This document shows positions 27,678-36,742 of a DNA stretch of 64,000 nucleotides, piece by piece. The notes under the pieces were generated by a model. It was not told where the DNA came from, made no database searches, and saw nothing but the letters and a program-made list of their open reading frames with translations. The position numbers and the translations under genes were made by a program. The stretch comes from JAWKOK01 sp963698255 (lineage in GTDB: Bacteria; Chloroflexota; Anaerolineae; Caldilineales; Caldilineaceae), in NCBI GenBank assembly GCA_963698255.1, contig CAVOQD010000034.1, positions 186,001-250,000 on the forward strand, given 5' to 3'. Every line of letters starts with the position of its first letter. Positions within the stretch are counted from its first letter, which is position 1.

Positions 27678-27902
27678 GCATTGACATTGCACGCATCCTA
27701 CGCTTGAATGACTGTTCCACACTCCCCATCCTTTCAAATTTATCTTCCCATCACAATGGGTTCATCCCCGGTTAAGCATGTTCGCAGATAATTCAGTTCA
27801 ACCATACGTGGTGCGCGCTGCTGCTAGGCAGCGTCACAGCAGTGGTATTTTTCAGAAAATCAGCGTAACGGGCTTATGCCCTGAAAGAGGGAAAACGATC
27901 CA
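27678..27902. other. Intergenic region upstream of the secreted unknown protein
   Basis: 225 bp. It contains short hairpins (GCTGCTGCTAGGCAGC near 27820 and GGGCTTATGCCC near 27870) just before the start codon, which may be leader structure. I recognise no riboswitch class. Confidence 0.4.
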
Positions 27903-29369
27903 ATGACGAATCGAATCAAAAAATTGCTGCCCATTCTGGCGCTTGCCGTCGCTTGGCTAGCCTTCTCCTATCAACCGACTTTTGCCCAATCTGCACCGGC
28001 GACATCTTTGCCGCCGGCATCGGCAGCGGTAAGTACTGACGTCGTGCAGCCGGCAGATCTGGAAGAATACGACGTCAGTTGTGAAAACGACGTCTGCACT
28101 GTAAATGTAAGTCTGGACAGACTTGATATCTCGCCGATCGCTAAATTGGGCGCTTCGTTTGCCATCGAGTTGGCCCAGGACAATCTTAATTTCCTGCCTG
28201 ACAACGCCGGAATCGAGATTGAAGACGATCTGACGCTCAAATTACCCATCGGCGATCTTGCATTGGTCGATACGGATCTGTCGCTGGTATTGGATGAAGA
28301 TGGCCGGGTCGAGCGACTGCGCGGCACGGCCCAGGTTCCTTTCCCGTCGATCGGCGTGCTGGAAAACGTCGACCTGGATTCGCCGCTGCGCGCCGATCTC
28401 GGTCTGGAGATGGGCGAGAATCTTGCCCACCTGCAAGCGCCGCTGGATCCGGAACGCCAGTATCTCTTTCTCGATTTTAATTCGGGCTTTGTGGCCGAAT
28501 CGAATCACCGACTGGACGGTGAAGACCACCAGGTTCGCCTGAGTGTGCCGCGTGGCCAGAACGCAACATTGGTCATCGACCCGCGTGAACCCTACGCCTA
28601 CCTGACCGGCAATGTCTCGGTCAGTGTCGATGATCAGCTTGCCTTCGTGGGTGAGATGGTCGACCTAGGCGGAGCGGAGACGCTTTTTCCTGATGGACTG
28701 CCCATTCGCCAGCGCATCGGCATGCAGGTGACCAGCAGCATCGGCAAGGGAGCCGATCCTTTCTTCCAGGCCGGCGGCGCCTATTCGGTCGATGCCGGCA
28801 TGGTTGGCAATCTGATCGGCGTGGAACTGCGGCCATTGGCCACCCAAGGACTGGTCACGTTGGATCGCTCCGGCATTGTGCTGGATGCCGTTGCCGAGTC
28901 CCAGATCGCGCCGGAGACGCTCTTTGACGGGCGCACGACGGCTCAGATTTTCTTGCCTTTCGACACCAATATTCGCTCGGCCTACGCACAGTTTGATGTC
29001 GAGGCGCTGGTGCCCTTTGCCGGCCTATCAGCCGACGCCATGGCCCGTCTCGACGGCTACCAGGGCATCCTTGCGCAGGCTTCGGTGACGACGCCGCTTT
29101 CCGGTGATGGGGAAGAGACTGTCGTCATCGCTGAGGAGATCAACCATGATGACGGCAAGCCACGCTTCAAACTCGTGAACTCGCTGGCCGGCGGCGCAGC
29201 CAACACGGCCACGCGCAGCTTCCTCTTCGTGAAGAACGGCGCAGCCGGCAGCGCTTCGCTGGTTGCAGATGGCGCTTCCACCGGCATTGACTGGACACAG
29301 AGCGCCTGGTGCGGCGTCACCGGACGCTGCGACACCGAAGCAACCGCAGCAGCGACAACGATCGAGTAG
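27903..29369 (+). CDS. Secreted protein of unknown function
   Basis: 488 residues with a clear Sec signal peptide (KKLLPILALAVAWLAFSYQPTFAQS). The mature part is rich in short beta-strand-like segments, Asp/Glu and Gly (e.g. DLTLKLPIGDLALVDTDLSLVLDEDGRVERLRG; LVIDPREPYAYLTGNVSVSVDD) and has few Cys (one pair, VSCENDVCTV, near the N-terminus; another, WCGVTGRC, at the C-terminus). I recognise no domain. It has its own strong terminator, so it is likely monocistronic. Abundance of beta-prone repeats suggests an extracellular or surface-layer role, an inference only. Confidence 0.75.
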   Translation: MTNRIKKLLPILALAVAWLAFSYQPTFAQSAPATSLPPASAAVSTDVVQPADLEEYDVSCENDVCTVNVSLDRLDISPIAKLGASFAIELAQDNLNFLPDNAGIEIEDDLTLKLPIGDLALVDTDLSLVLDEDGRVERLRGTAQVPFPSIGVLENVDLDSPLRADLGLEMGENLAHLQAPLDPERQYLFLDFNSGFVAESNHRLDGEDHQVRLSVPRGQNATLVIDPREPYAYLTGNVSVSVDDQLAFVGEMVDLGGAETLFPDGLPIRQRIGMQVTSSIGKGADPFFQAGGAYSVDAGMVGNLIGVELRPLATQGLVTLDRSGIVLDAVAESQIAPETLFDGRTTAQIFLPFDTNIRSAYAQFDVEALVPFAGLSADAMARLDGYQGILAQASVTTPLSGDGEETVVIAEEINHDDGKPRFKLVNSLAGGAANTATRSFLFVKNGAAGSASLVADGASTGIDWTQSAWCGVTGRCDTEATAAATTIE

Positions 29370-29421
29370 ATCTGCTTCTTCAAAAAGCCGGGTTTCCCGT
29401 TTTTCTATCGCATCGCTCTTG

Positions 29422-29461
29422 AGGCCCCAGTCGTCGGATTCCGGCGACTGGGGCCTTTTTT
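29422..29461 (+). terminator. Intrinsic terminator of the secreted-protein gene
   Basis: A 12-bp GC-rich stem AGGCCCCAGTCG / CGACTGGGGCCT with an 11-nt loop followed by six T. It lies 52 bp after the stop codon. Confidence 0.9.
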
Positions 29462-29469
29462 CGAAACTG

Positions 29470-30562
29470 CTAGAGTTCCTCTAATTTGGCCCGGATGTAG
29501 CCGAGGGCAAAGGCCATCCCGGCATGCCAGGGCGCGTCGCAGCTCATCTGCGGCGCGTGGTCTGGGATAACGACACCGTCGTAGCCATTGTCGTGAAGGA
29601 TCTGCAGAACACGCTTGATGTCGACTTCGCCGTCGTCGATGAATGTCTCCACGTAGTGAGGAACCTGCCCACGAACATTGCGTAGATGGACATAGCCGAT
29701 CTTATTCTGGCGGCTGTAGCGCTCGATGTAGCCGTAGAGATCGACCTCGTCTCCCTCATCGTTCATTTCAGCCAGGGTGCCCACGCAGAGTTCCAGTTGA
29801 TTGGATGGACTGGGCACACTATCCAACAGGCGCTGGTAGAGCGGAGCGACGATAGACCAGACGCGGCTGCCGGCGAACCCACTCAAGCGGCGGATCATCC
29901 GGGTGCGCGGCGAGGATAACGCCGGCCTCCTCGGCAACCGGCACGATCTCGGTCAGGAAGTCGGCCAGCCGCTGCCAGAGTTGTTCGTGGGTCGCGGAGG
30001 GCGCTTCGCCGGCCGGCGCCTCCGGGTCGTAGACCATGTTCCAGACCATGCCGTTGGGCATCGGACGCTCGATCAGATCGCTGATGCCGTCCAGTCCCAC
30101 CGCCGGTGCGTCCCCGCGGGTGGTCAGCCGGACACGCGCCGCCACGCCGGCAATGCTGAAGTTGTAGCCGAAGATGGGGATCCCGGCCGCGCCGACGTTG
30201 CGGATCTGCTGCTTGATCTGTTCGATTTGCTCTCCTTTTCTTGGTCCATCGAGCAGCACGTCGTACCACTGGGCCGGGTCGAAGTTCTCGATGGCATGGA
30301 AGATCAGCCCGTGGTCGGCCAGGTCCGCCTTGATGGCCAACAACTCATCAACCGTCCAAATCTCAGGGTGAGTTGCCAAGCCCCAGCCACGGTCATCGCC
30401 CACCGGCTGATCGGTCTTCTTTGCGTCCGCTGCGTCTTCAGAAGAACTGCCGACGCCGTAGTCGCACAGATGAACAACGGCGTGGGAAGCCCCGCATTGG
30501 ACTGCGAATTTGTAGTATTGCTCCGTGAGCATGTGTCGGTAGAATCCGAATCCAAGCTTCAT
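29470..30562 (-). CDS. Mannonate dehydratase UxuA family (frame change near 29887)
   Basis: About 363 residues after joining two frames. Frame one from ATG 30562: LGFGFYRHMLTEQYYKFAVQCGASHAVVHL, WTVDELLAIKADLADHGLIFHAIENF, YNFSIAGV and GVILAAHPDDPPL; frame two: SRVWSIVAPLYQRLLDSVPSPSNQLELCVGTLAEM, IGYVHLRNV, ETFIDDGEVDIKRVLQILHDNGYDGVVIPDHAP. HPDDPP, the Cys of LELCVG and HLRNV fit UxuA, a TIM-barrel enzyme that dehydrates D-mannonate to 2-keto-3-deoxygluconate. Removing one base at 29885-29890 joins the frames (PPLSGF). Other uronate genes are not adjacent, so a related sugar-acid substrate is possible. Confidence 0.82.
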
Positions 30563-30597
30563 GGTATCTATCCTTTTAGTTGTTGAATTGATCCTGA

Positions 30598-30664
30598 TAA
30601 TCTGTCGGAGTGACAGAAAACGGGACGCGGATTGAACGGATCTTGACGGATAAGGCCGATCCTA
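30598..30664. repeat. Truncated family A repeat (left half only)
   Basis: ATCTGTCGGAGTGACAGAAAACGGGACGCGG matches the left end of the 25874 copy; the matching right half is missing and the sequence leads into the 66-bp repeat at 30671. Confidence 0.55.
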
Positions 30665-30670
30665 GATTTC

Positions 30671-30736
30671 ACGTCCCCGGCACAGCCTAGACCTACTTTG
30701 GTCAGCGCAAATTTGTGTGGGCTGTGCCGGGGACGT
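30671..30736. repeat. Family F 66-bp inverted repeat, copy 1
   Basis: ACGTCCCCGGCACAGCC at the left and GGCTGTGCCGGGGACGT at the right are perfect 17-bp inverse arms; the 32-nt centre holds GGTCAGCGCAAATTTGTGTG. A near-identical copy is at 44923-44988. Confidence 0.85.
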
Positions 30737-30840
30737 TCGCAGGATTCACTGCCCAATCATGCCGTCTGATGCCGGGTCCAATTGTACCATGGCCAGGCGG
30801 ACGGGGGCAGCCACTGTTTTCGGCACTCCCACGCGGTTGG

Positions 30841-30870
30841 TTGACATAGATGGGCGCGGCAGGATACAAT
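30841..30870 (+). promoter_or_regulatory. Sigma-70 promoter giving a probable leaderless mRNA
   Basis: A perfect TTGACA (30841-30846), an 18-bp spacer and TACAAT (30865-30870). The expected start of transcription, 7 nt beyond, is 30877, the A of the ATG of the next gene. Confidence 0.7.
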
Positions 30871-30876
30871 TCGGCC

Positions 30877-33621
30877 ATGAGTACCGCACCTCCCGGCGAT
30901 CAAACGCGCCCGCTCTTCTATCGTACAGTCGTCGCACACTTTGAGGGGCCCGATGGTGAGACCCCGCTCGGTGTTCGCGTTGTTGAACCAGCGCCTGAAA
31001 CGCGCCAGGCTTTGCGCGGCAATCTTTATGCGATTGTCGACCTAGTCGGCGAGAATCCGGGGCGAGCCCATCTGGCCGAAAGCCTGCTGAGCGCGATTCA
31101 GCGCACATACTTCACGCGGGCCGGCAGCCAATCTCAGGTCTTGACGGAAGCCGTCCGCCAAGCCAGATTGCGCGTCAACGAGTTCAACCAGAGCCATCCC
31201 GATCAGACAGTTCAACTCGGCGTCATCTGCGCGGGTCTGGTGCGGTCGCGTCTCATGATTGTGCACAGCGGGCCTGCGTTCGCTTTTATCACGGCCGACA
31301 ACCAGATCGTCCGCTATCCGACCGAAGTTGCGAGCTTTGTCGCGCCTTCCGCTTCCAACGCCGCCGCTCAGCCGTCGGACCAGACCGCGGCCGCGACCGG
31401 CAATTGGGAGATCTACAGCCAGGATGTCGATCAGCACACGGCGCTCTTCATGGGCACGGCCCGCTGGTTGGATGTGGTTCCCGTGCGCACGATTGCCGGC
31501 AGCGTAGCCCATATCAACACGCAGAACTGTGGCGTCGCCGCCAGCGGCCTGTTGGCCACCAGCCGTCGTCCGGATCTGCCCGGCCTGTTGTTGGTCGTCG
31601 AACGTACGGATACCCCGCCCGTTCCACCCGCACCGCAAGCGTCGCCGCCTCAGCGCAGATCGCCGCTGCTGGGCGCAACTGCGGGACTCATGACCTCGGT
31701 CAATGCGCCGCCGCCGGTTGTGGGTGTTCCCCAACTCGACGGCGACGCATTGCCCCAGACCGAGAGTCTGGTTCCTGAAGAGACTGTGCCTGAAGAGACA
31801 ACATCCGCAATCTCGGTTCCGGCTGCAGTGGCCGACTCTCAGATCGGGGAAGTTGCTTCGGCCGCGAAATCTGAATTTGATGTTGAGTCGGGCGCGCTTG
31901 AAGCGTTTGAGATCAGCGAAGCTGAGGAAGACACCGCCGATGATTCACAGCTAGTTCGGCCGGAGGAAGCGTATCACGCAGGCGATGGGGCGGCAGATCC
32001 CGAGCCAAGCGGGCCGTCGACGATGGCCAAGATCTCGTCAGGGCTGGCAGCAGGTGCGCTGTTGGGCGTGGATCGAGTTCGAGAGATTCTGGCCGGGGTC
32101 TTTCCGGAACGTCGTCCTGCAAGCGCGATTGCGTACGATGGTGAAAGCGCTCAGCCCAATCCGGCAGATTCCGGTTTTTCGGATATCGATGCAACAGATC
32201 CGGATGACAGCGCCTGGGAAGCAGACCTGCCTGTCGAGATGGCCGCTGCCGGCGCAAGTGCGACGGTTCACAATACGACCGGTTATGCAAACGGCCCCGT
32301 CACCGACGATGTGCCAGGGTCTGACGCTTCTCTGGCTGGGGATAATGCCGGTGTGAAGCCGCCCTTCCATAAGGATGTTGCCAACCGGGTCAGCGCTGCG
32401 CTTGATGAGAGCGCGACGCCTTTTGTACCACCTGAACCGGCGAGCGGGGGACGTGCTCGTCTCTTCATTACGCTTGCCGTCCTGATACTGGTGTTGGTGC
32501 CAGTGATGGTGGCTGCGGTCTATCAACAATGGGGCCAAGATACGACCATCAGCATAGACGCCTACACTGAGATGGCGGAAACATTCCTTCTCAATGCCCA
32601 GGTCTCATTGGACAACGGCGACACGGATAGCGCACGTGAGATGTTCTTGAAAGCGGATGACAGCCTGACAGATGCTGTCGCTCTCTCCGGACACACGGAA
32701 CGGACTGACCAACTTTTCGATGAGATCAACAGCGGGTTGGCCGAGGTGATGCAGACCCGCTATCTCTACCAACTCACCGAGCCATTGGTCTCGTTCCCGA
32801 ACAGTGCCGAACCATTTCGTATCATGACAGTTGGCGAAAGCCTGTTTGTGATGGATCGTGAGGCTCATACCATCGAGCGCTTTGAGTTGGACACACTGGG
32901 CGAGTATGTGCCGGATCCCCAGCCTGAAGTGATCATGCGCGAGGGGCAGAGCGTCGATGGAGCAACGGTCGGCGGCATGGTGGACATGGCCTGGCAGCCG
33001 ATTGTGGCCGGCTATGAAGATCGGCCCAAGTTGCTGGTGCTTGACAGCAATGGCCAGATTTTCAGCTACGATCTGCGTGTAGACGGCGTGCAGCCTGTTG
33101 AACAGGATGATACTTTCCTGTTGCAGAATGCATCGCAGATCGAACTCTTCCTTGGACGAACGTATATCGCCGACGAAGGGCGGAATCAGATCTTTCGATA
33201 TGCGCCCGGCGGTCTGGGCGATGAGCCTACGCCATGGTTTCCCGAAGAGACCCAACCCTATATTTCCGGTCTGCTGGCGATGGCCATCGACGGCGACATC
33301 TGGTTGTTGAACAGTGAAGGAACCCTCGTTCGCTACAACAGCGGCGAGCAGGTGCCTTTCTCGCTGGACAGCGGCGCTGTTCGTGCCGATGAACCGGTTG
33401 ACATGGCCGTTGGCGCTCAAGCCGACTCGTCGATCTTCATTGCCGATGCCGCACACGATCGCATACTGGCCTTTGACAAGCAGGGCGGCTACCAGTACCA
33501 ACTTGTCGCCCGCGAGGGTGAGCCGCTGGCCGATCTACGCGGCATCTACCTCGACGAGATTGATGAAAAGATCTACATCCTCACCAAATCTGCCCTCTAT
33601 CAACATCCGCTGCCGGAATAG
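30877..33621 (+). CDS. Membrane protein with degenerate PP2C-like domain and C-terminal beta-propeller-like region
   Basis: 914 residues from ATG 30877. Residues ~1-235 resemble a PP2C/SpoIIE phosphatase core (LYAIVDLVGENPGRAHLAESLLSAIQ; VQLGVICAGLVRSRLMIVHSGPAFAFI; PGLLLVVE) but the metal-binding Asp residues of active PP2C (DG.GG and GD) are not seen, so it is probably a pseudo-phosphatase. A long acidic low-complexity stretch follows (~240-520), then one membrane helix (~527-548, ARLFITLAVLILVLVPVMVAAVY), and a C-terminal region (~550-914) of repeated ~45-residue strand-rich segments ending in ...LLVLDSNGQIFSYDL and ...IFIADAAHDRILAFD, like an NHL/six-bladed propeller. The domains suggest a signalling or adaptor protein with an extracytoplasmic propeller. 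Next on the same strand is an LCP ligase gene. Confidence 0.7.
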   Translation: MSTAPPGDQTRPLFYRTVVAHFEGPDGETPLGVRVVEPAPETRQALRGNLYAIVDLVGENPGRAHLAESLLSAIQRTYFTRAGSQSQVLTEAVRQARLRVNEFNQSHPDQTVQLGVICAGLVRSRLMIVHSGPAFAFITADNQIVRYPTEVASFVAPSASNAAAQPSDQTAAATGNWEIYSQDVDQHTALFMGTARWLDVVPVRTIAGSVAHINTQNCGVAASGLLATSRRPDLPGLLLVVERTDTPPVPPAPQASPPQRRSPLLGATAGLMTSVNAPPPVVGVPQLDGDALPQTESLVPEETVPEETTSAISVPAAVADSQIGEVASAAKSEFDVESGALEAFEISEAEEDTADDSQLVRPEEAYHAGDGAADPEPSGPSTMAKISSGLAAGALLGVDRVREILAGVFPERRPASAIAYDGESAQPNPADSGFSDIDATDPDDSAWEADLPVEMAAAGASATVHNTTGYANGPVTDDVPGSDASLAGDNAGVKPPFHKDVANRVSAALDESATPFVPPEPASGGRARLFITLAVLILVLVPVMVAAVYQQWGQDTTISIDAYTEMAETFLLNAQVSLDNGDTDSAREMFLKADDSLTDAVALSGHTERTDQLFDEINSGLAEVMQTRYLYQLTEPLVSFPNSAEPFRIMTVGESLFVMDREAHTIERFELDTLGEYVPDPQPEVIMREGQSVDGATVGGMVDMAWQPIVAGYEDRPKLLVLDSNGQIFSYDLRVDGVQPVEQDDTFLLQNASQIELFLGRTYIADEGRNQIFRYAPGGLGDEPTPWFPEETQPYISGLLAMAIDGDIWLLNSEGTLVRYNSGEQVPFSLDSGAVRADEPVDMAVGAQADSSIFIADAAHDRILAFDKQGGYQYQLVAREGEPLADLRGIYLDEIDEKIYILTKSALYQHPLPE

Positions 33622-33927
33622 ACGTCCGCCTGCTTGGTGACGTGACAGCCGCACTCTCTCGCCAACTATCGGTCCATTCGCCTACATCTGCCCATCGAAG
33701 TGGTTCGGCGTTGCTGTCCGAGGCACAGAACTGTCACTGTCGGCGTTTCCCCTAGCAGTACAACGAAAGGGTGTCGCCGGTTGACCATCGAAATTGCGCT
33801 TGTGCTATAATCTGAGAACTTCGGTGTTCCAGCGCCGGCGACCGACGCATTGTCTTGATTCGGTGGCCGGAGTTGTTTTTCGGCGATGAAGATATATCTT
33901 CATTATTGGGTAATTGATACGTTTGAC
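33622..33927. other. Leader and promoter region of the LCP gene
   Basis: About 300 bp. Holds the promoter at 33781-33811 and a ~110-nt leader. An in-frame ATG at 33886 would extend the LCP protein by 14 residues with no extra membrane character. Nothing else recognised. Confidence 0.5.
33781..33811 (+). promoter_or_regulatory. Sigma-70 promoter for the LCP-family gene
   Basis: TTGACC (33781-33786), a 19-bp spacer and a perfect TATAAT (33806-33811). Confidence 0.65.
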
Positions 33928-35385
33928 ATGGCAAAAGAACAACGATTTCAGCAGACGGATCACGGTGCTGCGCCGTCGCAATCAGAGAGGAACGGGCGCG
34001 GGCGCAAGCTGGCCATCGCGCTTGCCCTCGGCTATATGGTCATCGTGCTGCTTGTGGCTGCGGTCGTCAGCCCCCGGCTCCACGACTGGGCCCAGACACG
34101 CATTCTTGACTCTGCGGCCGCCTTCCGGGACGCCGCCTTGCAGTCCATCGGCGAGGCGGCCGTTGCCGATGCTCCGCCGGTCTATGATGTCGTCGCCGAG
34201 AGCGATGGAGATGTACCCCAGCCCGCGCCGGTCGAGCCGCCTGGTCCTGAGTCCGAGCCCATCAATGTGCTGATCATCGGTACGGATGCGCGGCCTGATG
34301 ATTATGGCCCGCCGCTCACGGACACGCTGATTCTTGTCTCGTTGGATCCGGCGACCGGTGCGGCCGGCATGCTCTCATTGCCGCGCGATCTTTGGGTGCC
34401 CATTCCCGGCAGGGATTTCGCAACCAAGATCAATACGGCCTACAGGTTGGGCGAGTCGAGCAATTATCCCGGCGGCGGCGCCCAACTGATCAAAGATACC
34501 GTAAGTAGCTTTATCGGCGAGCCTGTTCCCTACTACGTGAGCATCAGCTTTGACGGATTTGTAGAAATCATGGATCTGATTGGCGGCGTCGAGATGGTGG
34601 TTCCTGTCGAAATACACGACGAGAGCTATCCGACGGCCGATTATGGTGTTGAGACCTTTCATCTGGATGCGGGCGAGCAGCATCTCGATGGCGAAATGGC
34701 CTTGAAGTATGCCCGTACGCGCAACGTCGACAGCGACTATGGGCGGGCTCGACGCCAGCAGGAATTGATTCGCGCCGTGGTCAACAAGGTGATGCGGGCC
34801 GATATGTTGCCGACTCTGCTTGCCAAAGCCCCGCGTATGCTCTACACCATGCGCAGCAGCATCGATACGGACATGCCCATGGCTGTCCAGCTCGAATTGG
34901 CCGGCTACTTCAACGACAACTCCATCAACGAGATTCGCCAGCTTGTGTTGGACGGCCGCTACGGCGAGGAAACCTACAGCGAAGAGGGCGCTTGGATCCT
35001 GCTGCCGGATCGCGCCAAAGTTCGTGTCGCTCTCGACGCGTTCTTTGCACCCACGCCGGCGGGTACAGCGCTGGCCGATTCATCGAATACGGGTTGGGTG
35101 CGCCTAGAGGTTCTCAACGGCACCGACCAACCCGGCCTGGCCTCACAAACACGTGATCTGTTGCAGTCGAAGGGGTGGCAGGTGGTTGCCATCGGGGACG
35201 CTGATCGCAGCGACTACGGGCACACATTGATCGTCAACTACGGGGTGCCTGACAAGCTGGTCGAGCAGGTGAGCAGCGATCTGTCGCTCAACGCCAGCCT
35301 GAACCGGCTGTCTGGGCTGGACTCGACTGCCCCCATCGACATGCGCATCGTCATCGGCCAGGACTTCCTCGACGCCATCGAATAG
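33928..35385 (+). CDS. LytR-CpsA-Psr (LCP) family wall-polymer ligase with LytR_C domain
   Basis: About 485 residues. A short cytoplasmic N-terminus, one membrane helix (LAIALALGYMVIVLLVAAVVS), a Pro-rich linker and the LCP domain: NVLIIGTDARP, LTDTLILVSLDPATGAAGMLSLPRDLWVPIPG, KINTAYRLGE, DGEMALKYARTRNVDSDYGRARRQQELI. The Arg/Asp residues of SLPRD and RxRxxDxDxGRxxRQ bind the polyprenyl pyrophosphate head group. A C-terminal LytR_C domain (RLEVLNGTDQPGLASQTRDLL) follows. The family attaches glycopolymers such as teichoic acid or capsule to peptidoglycan outside the membrane. ATG 33928 chosen. Confidence 0.92.
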   Translation: MAKEQRFQQTDHGAAPSQSERNGRGRKLAIALALGYMVIVLLVAAVVSPRLHDWAQTRILDSAAAFRDAALQSIGEAAVADAPPVYDVVAESDGDVPQPAPVEPPGPESEPINVLIIGTDARPDDYGPPLTDTLILVSLDPATGAAGMLSLPRDLWVPIPGRDFATKINTAYRLGESSNYPGGGAQLIKDTVSSFIGEPVPYYVSISFDGFVEIMDLIGGVEMVVPVEIHDESYPTADYGVETFHLDAGEQHLDGEMALKYARTRNVDSDYGRARRQQELIRAVVNKVMRADMLPTLLAKAPRMLYTMRSSIDTDMPMAVQLELAGYFNDNSINEIRQLVLDGRYGEETYSEEGAWILLPDRAKVRVALDAFFAPTPAGTALADSSNTGWVRLEVLNGTDQPGLASQTRDLLQSKGWQVVAIGDADRSDYGHTLIVNYGVPDKLVEQVSSDLSLNASLNRLSGLDSTAPIDMRIVIGQDFLDAIE

Positions 35386-35417
35386 CGCCATTCAGGCCAT
35401 TTCAAGGAGAGAGTGAT

Positions 35418-35474
35418 CCACGAAGAGCACCAATCAACACGAAGGAGGGATTGACCTTCGTGAATCTTCGTGGA
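35418..35474. repeat. CCACGAAGA / TCTTCGTGG inverted repeat
   Basis: A 57-bp palindromic element with CCACGAAGAGCACC and CACGAAGGAGG on the left and CCTTCGTGAATCTTCGTGG on the right. Similar in style to 19905-19985. Confidence 0.6.
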
Positions 35475-35518
35475 TAGCTGTTCCCGTTGAACGGTCTAGC
35501 TCGGAAAAGCGGTATCAA

Positions 35519-36505
35519 GTGATCAAACGAATTATTCTCTTCCTCTCGGTCGTTGTGGCTTCGGTCGGCGTCCACCATCTGTTCAGACTCCGGCTTCCCG
35601 CAAACCATCGTCAGCCCAAGCCAACAACCGGATACGATGAAGCAATAGATCGCTTCAACCGTCTTCGGTCAGATGACGGCGATCGAGTCAATCCCGTCTG
35701 TCGCTCCCATCTGTTTGAACATGGAGGGCAGACCGAGCATGTCACTGTCTTTCTGCACGGCTACACCAACTGCCCTTTGCAATTCATGGAACTGGGTCGG
35801 AGTCTGCATGCTGCGGGCCATACGGTACTGATTCCACGTTTTCCGTATCACGGTCTGGAGCCCACAGCCGAGGAATTGCGCCGTCTCTCAGTCGAAGATC
35901 TGATCGACCTGGCCGATGAGGCAGTCGACATTGCCGCCGGCTTGGGAACGCAGATCACCGTGTGTGGACTCTCCTTGGGCGGATCACTTTCCCTGTGGAT
36001 CGCTCAGAATCGGGCGGAAGTTGCGCGCGTGGTCGCGCTGTCACCCGCGTTGAGTGTCCGTCTTGCGCCGCCCGCCCTGCGCCGCGCACTCTCTAACCTG
36101 CTGGGTATCGCGCCCAATTTTTTTCTTTGGTGGGATCCGTCCCTGCGTCGACCGCTTCCAGGGCGGGAACACCAATACCCGCGGCTGGCGAGCCGTGGCG
36201 TGGCGACTATTCTGCGGCTGGGGCAGATCGTCTATCATCAGGCTGCGCTGGCCGGGCCGGCCGCGCACACCGTCCTGGTCGTCAACAACCCTGCCGATCC
36301 CGTGGTCGATCAGGGATTCACGTCAACAATCATTGAGTCCTGGCGCAGTCATCAGGCGGACGTTCGAACCCACGATCTGCCGCTCGAGTTGGGCCTTCCC
36401 CACGACTACATCGATCCGACCCAACCGGACCAACAGGCGGACAACGCCTATCCTTTGATTCTGGCGATTCTTGCAGAGGATGACTTCAAAAGGCCGCCGC
36501 AATAG
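35519..36505 (+). CDS. Membrane-anchored alpha/beta hydrolase
   Basis: 328 residues from GTG 35519. An N-terminal hydrophobic anchor (IKRIILFLSVVVASVGVHHLF) is followed by an alpha/beta-hydrolase domain: VTVFLHGYTNCPLQFMELG (oxyanion loop HGYT), the nucleophile elbow CGLSLGGSLSLW (Ser in G-L-S-L-G), an Asp in NPADPVVDQ and a final His in LPHDYIDP. The catalytic triad is complete, resembling monoglyceride lipase/carboxylesterase proteins. Substrate unknown; its position next to an LCP gene suggests envelope work but nothing proves it. Confidence 0.85.
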   Translation: MIKRIILFLSVVVASVGVHHLFRLRLPANHRQPKPTTGYDEAIDRFNRLRSDDGDRVNPVCRSHLFEHGGQTEHVTVFLHGYTNCPLQFMELGRSLHAAGHTVLIPRFPYHGLEPTAEELRRLSVEDLIDLADEAVDIAAGLGTQITVCGLSLGGSLSLWIAQNRAEVARVVALSPALSVRLAPPALRRALSNLLGIAPNFFLWWDPSLRRPLPGREHQYPRLASRGVATILRLGQIVYHQAALAGPAAHTVLVVNNPADPVVDQGFTSTIIESWRSHQADVRTHDLPLELGLPHDYIDPTQPDQQADNAYPLILAILAEDDFKRPPQ

Positions 36506-36520
36506 GTTATACAACGCTTC

Positions 36521-36666
36521 TAGCAGTCTGTCGGAGAGACCAAGAAATAGACCGCGGATGCGGCGGATTAGGCGAAAAAAGCCTGATTTTATCTGATATT
36601 ATCGGCATTTATCAGCCAAATCCGCCTAATCCGCGGTCTATCGGCGTTCTCTCCGACAGACTCCTA
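36521..36666. repeat. Family A inverted repeat, full copy
   Basis: A 146-bp element with ends TAGCAGTCTGTCGGAGAGA and TCTCTCCGACAGACTCCTA (inverse). Inside, ACCGCGGATGCGGCGGATTAGGCG pairs with CGCCTAATCCGCGGT-type sequence, with a near-symmetrical TCTGATATTATCGGCATTTATCAG centre. Nearly the same sequence as 303-449. Confidence 0.85.
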
Positions 36667-36667
36667 T

Positions 36668-36721
36668 ACACAAAAAAACGAGGGGCGCTTCAATCCGGCG
36701 AAGCGCCCCTCGTTTTGTGTC
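36668..36721. terminator. Bidirectional intrinsic terminator
   Basis: AACGAGGGGCGCTT / AAGCGCCCCTCGTT 14-bp stem with a 10-nt loop, flanked by ACAAAAAAAC and GTTTTGTGT, giving a T run on both strands between convergent genes. Confidence 0.88.
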
Positions 36722-36742
36722 TAGAAATAGCCAAGATCGTTC

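Noticed and set aside
29470..29937. An independent sugar isomerase gene
   Set aside because: The frame continues the upstream UxuA frame after a single base; both parts together give a normal UxuA length.
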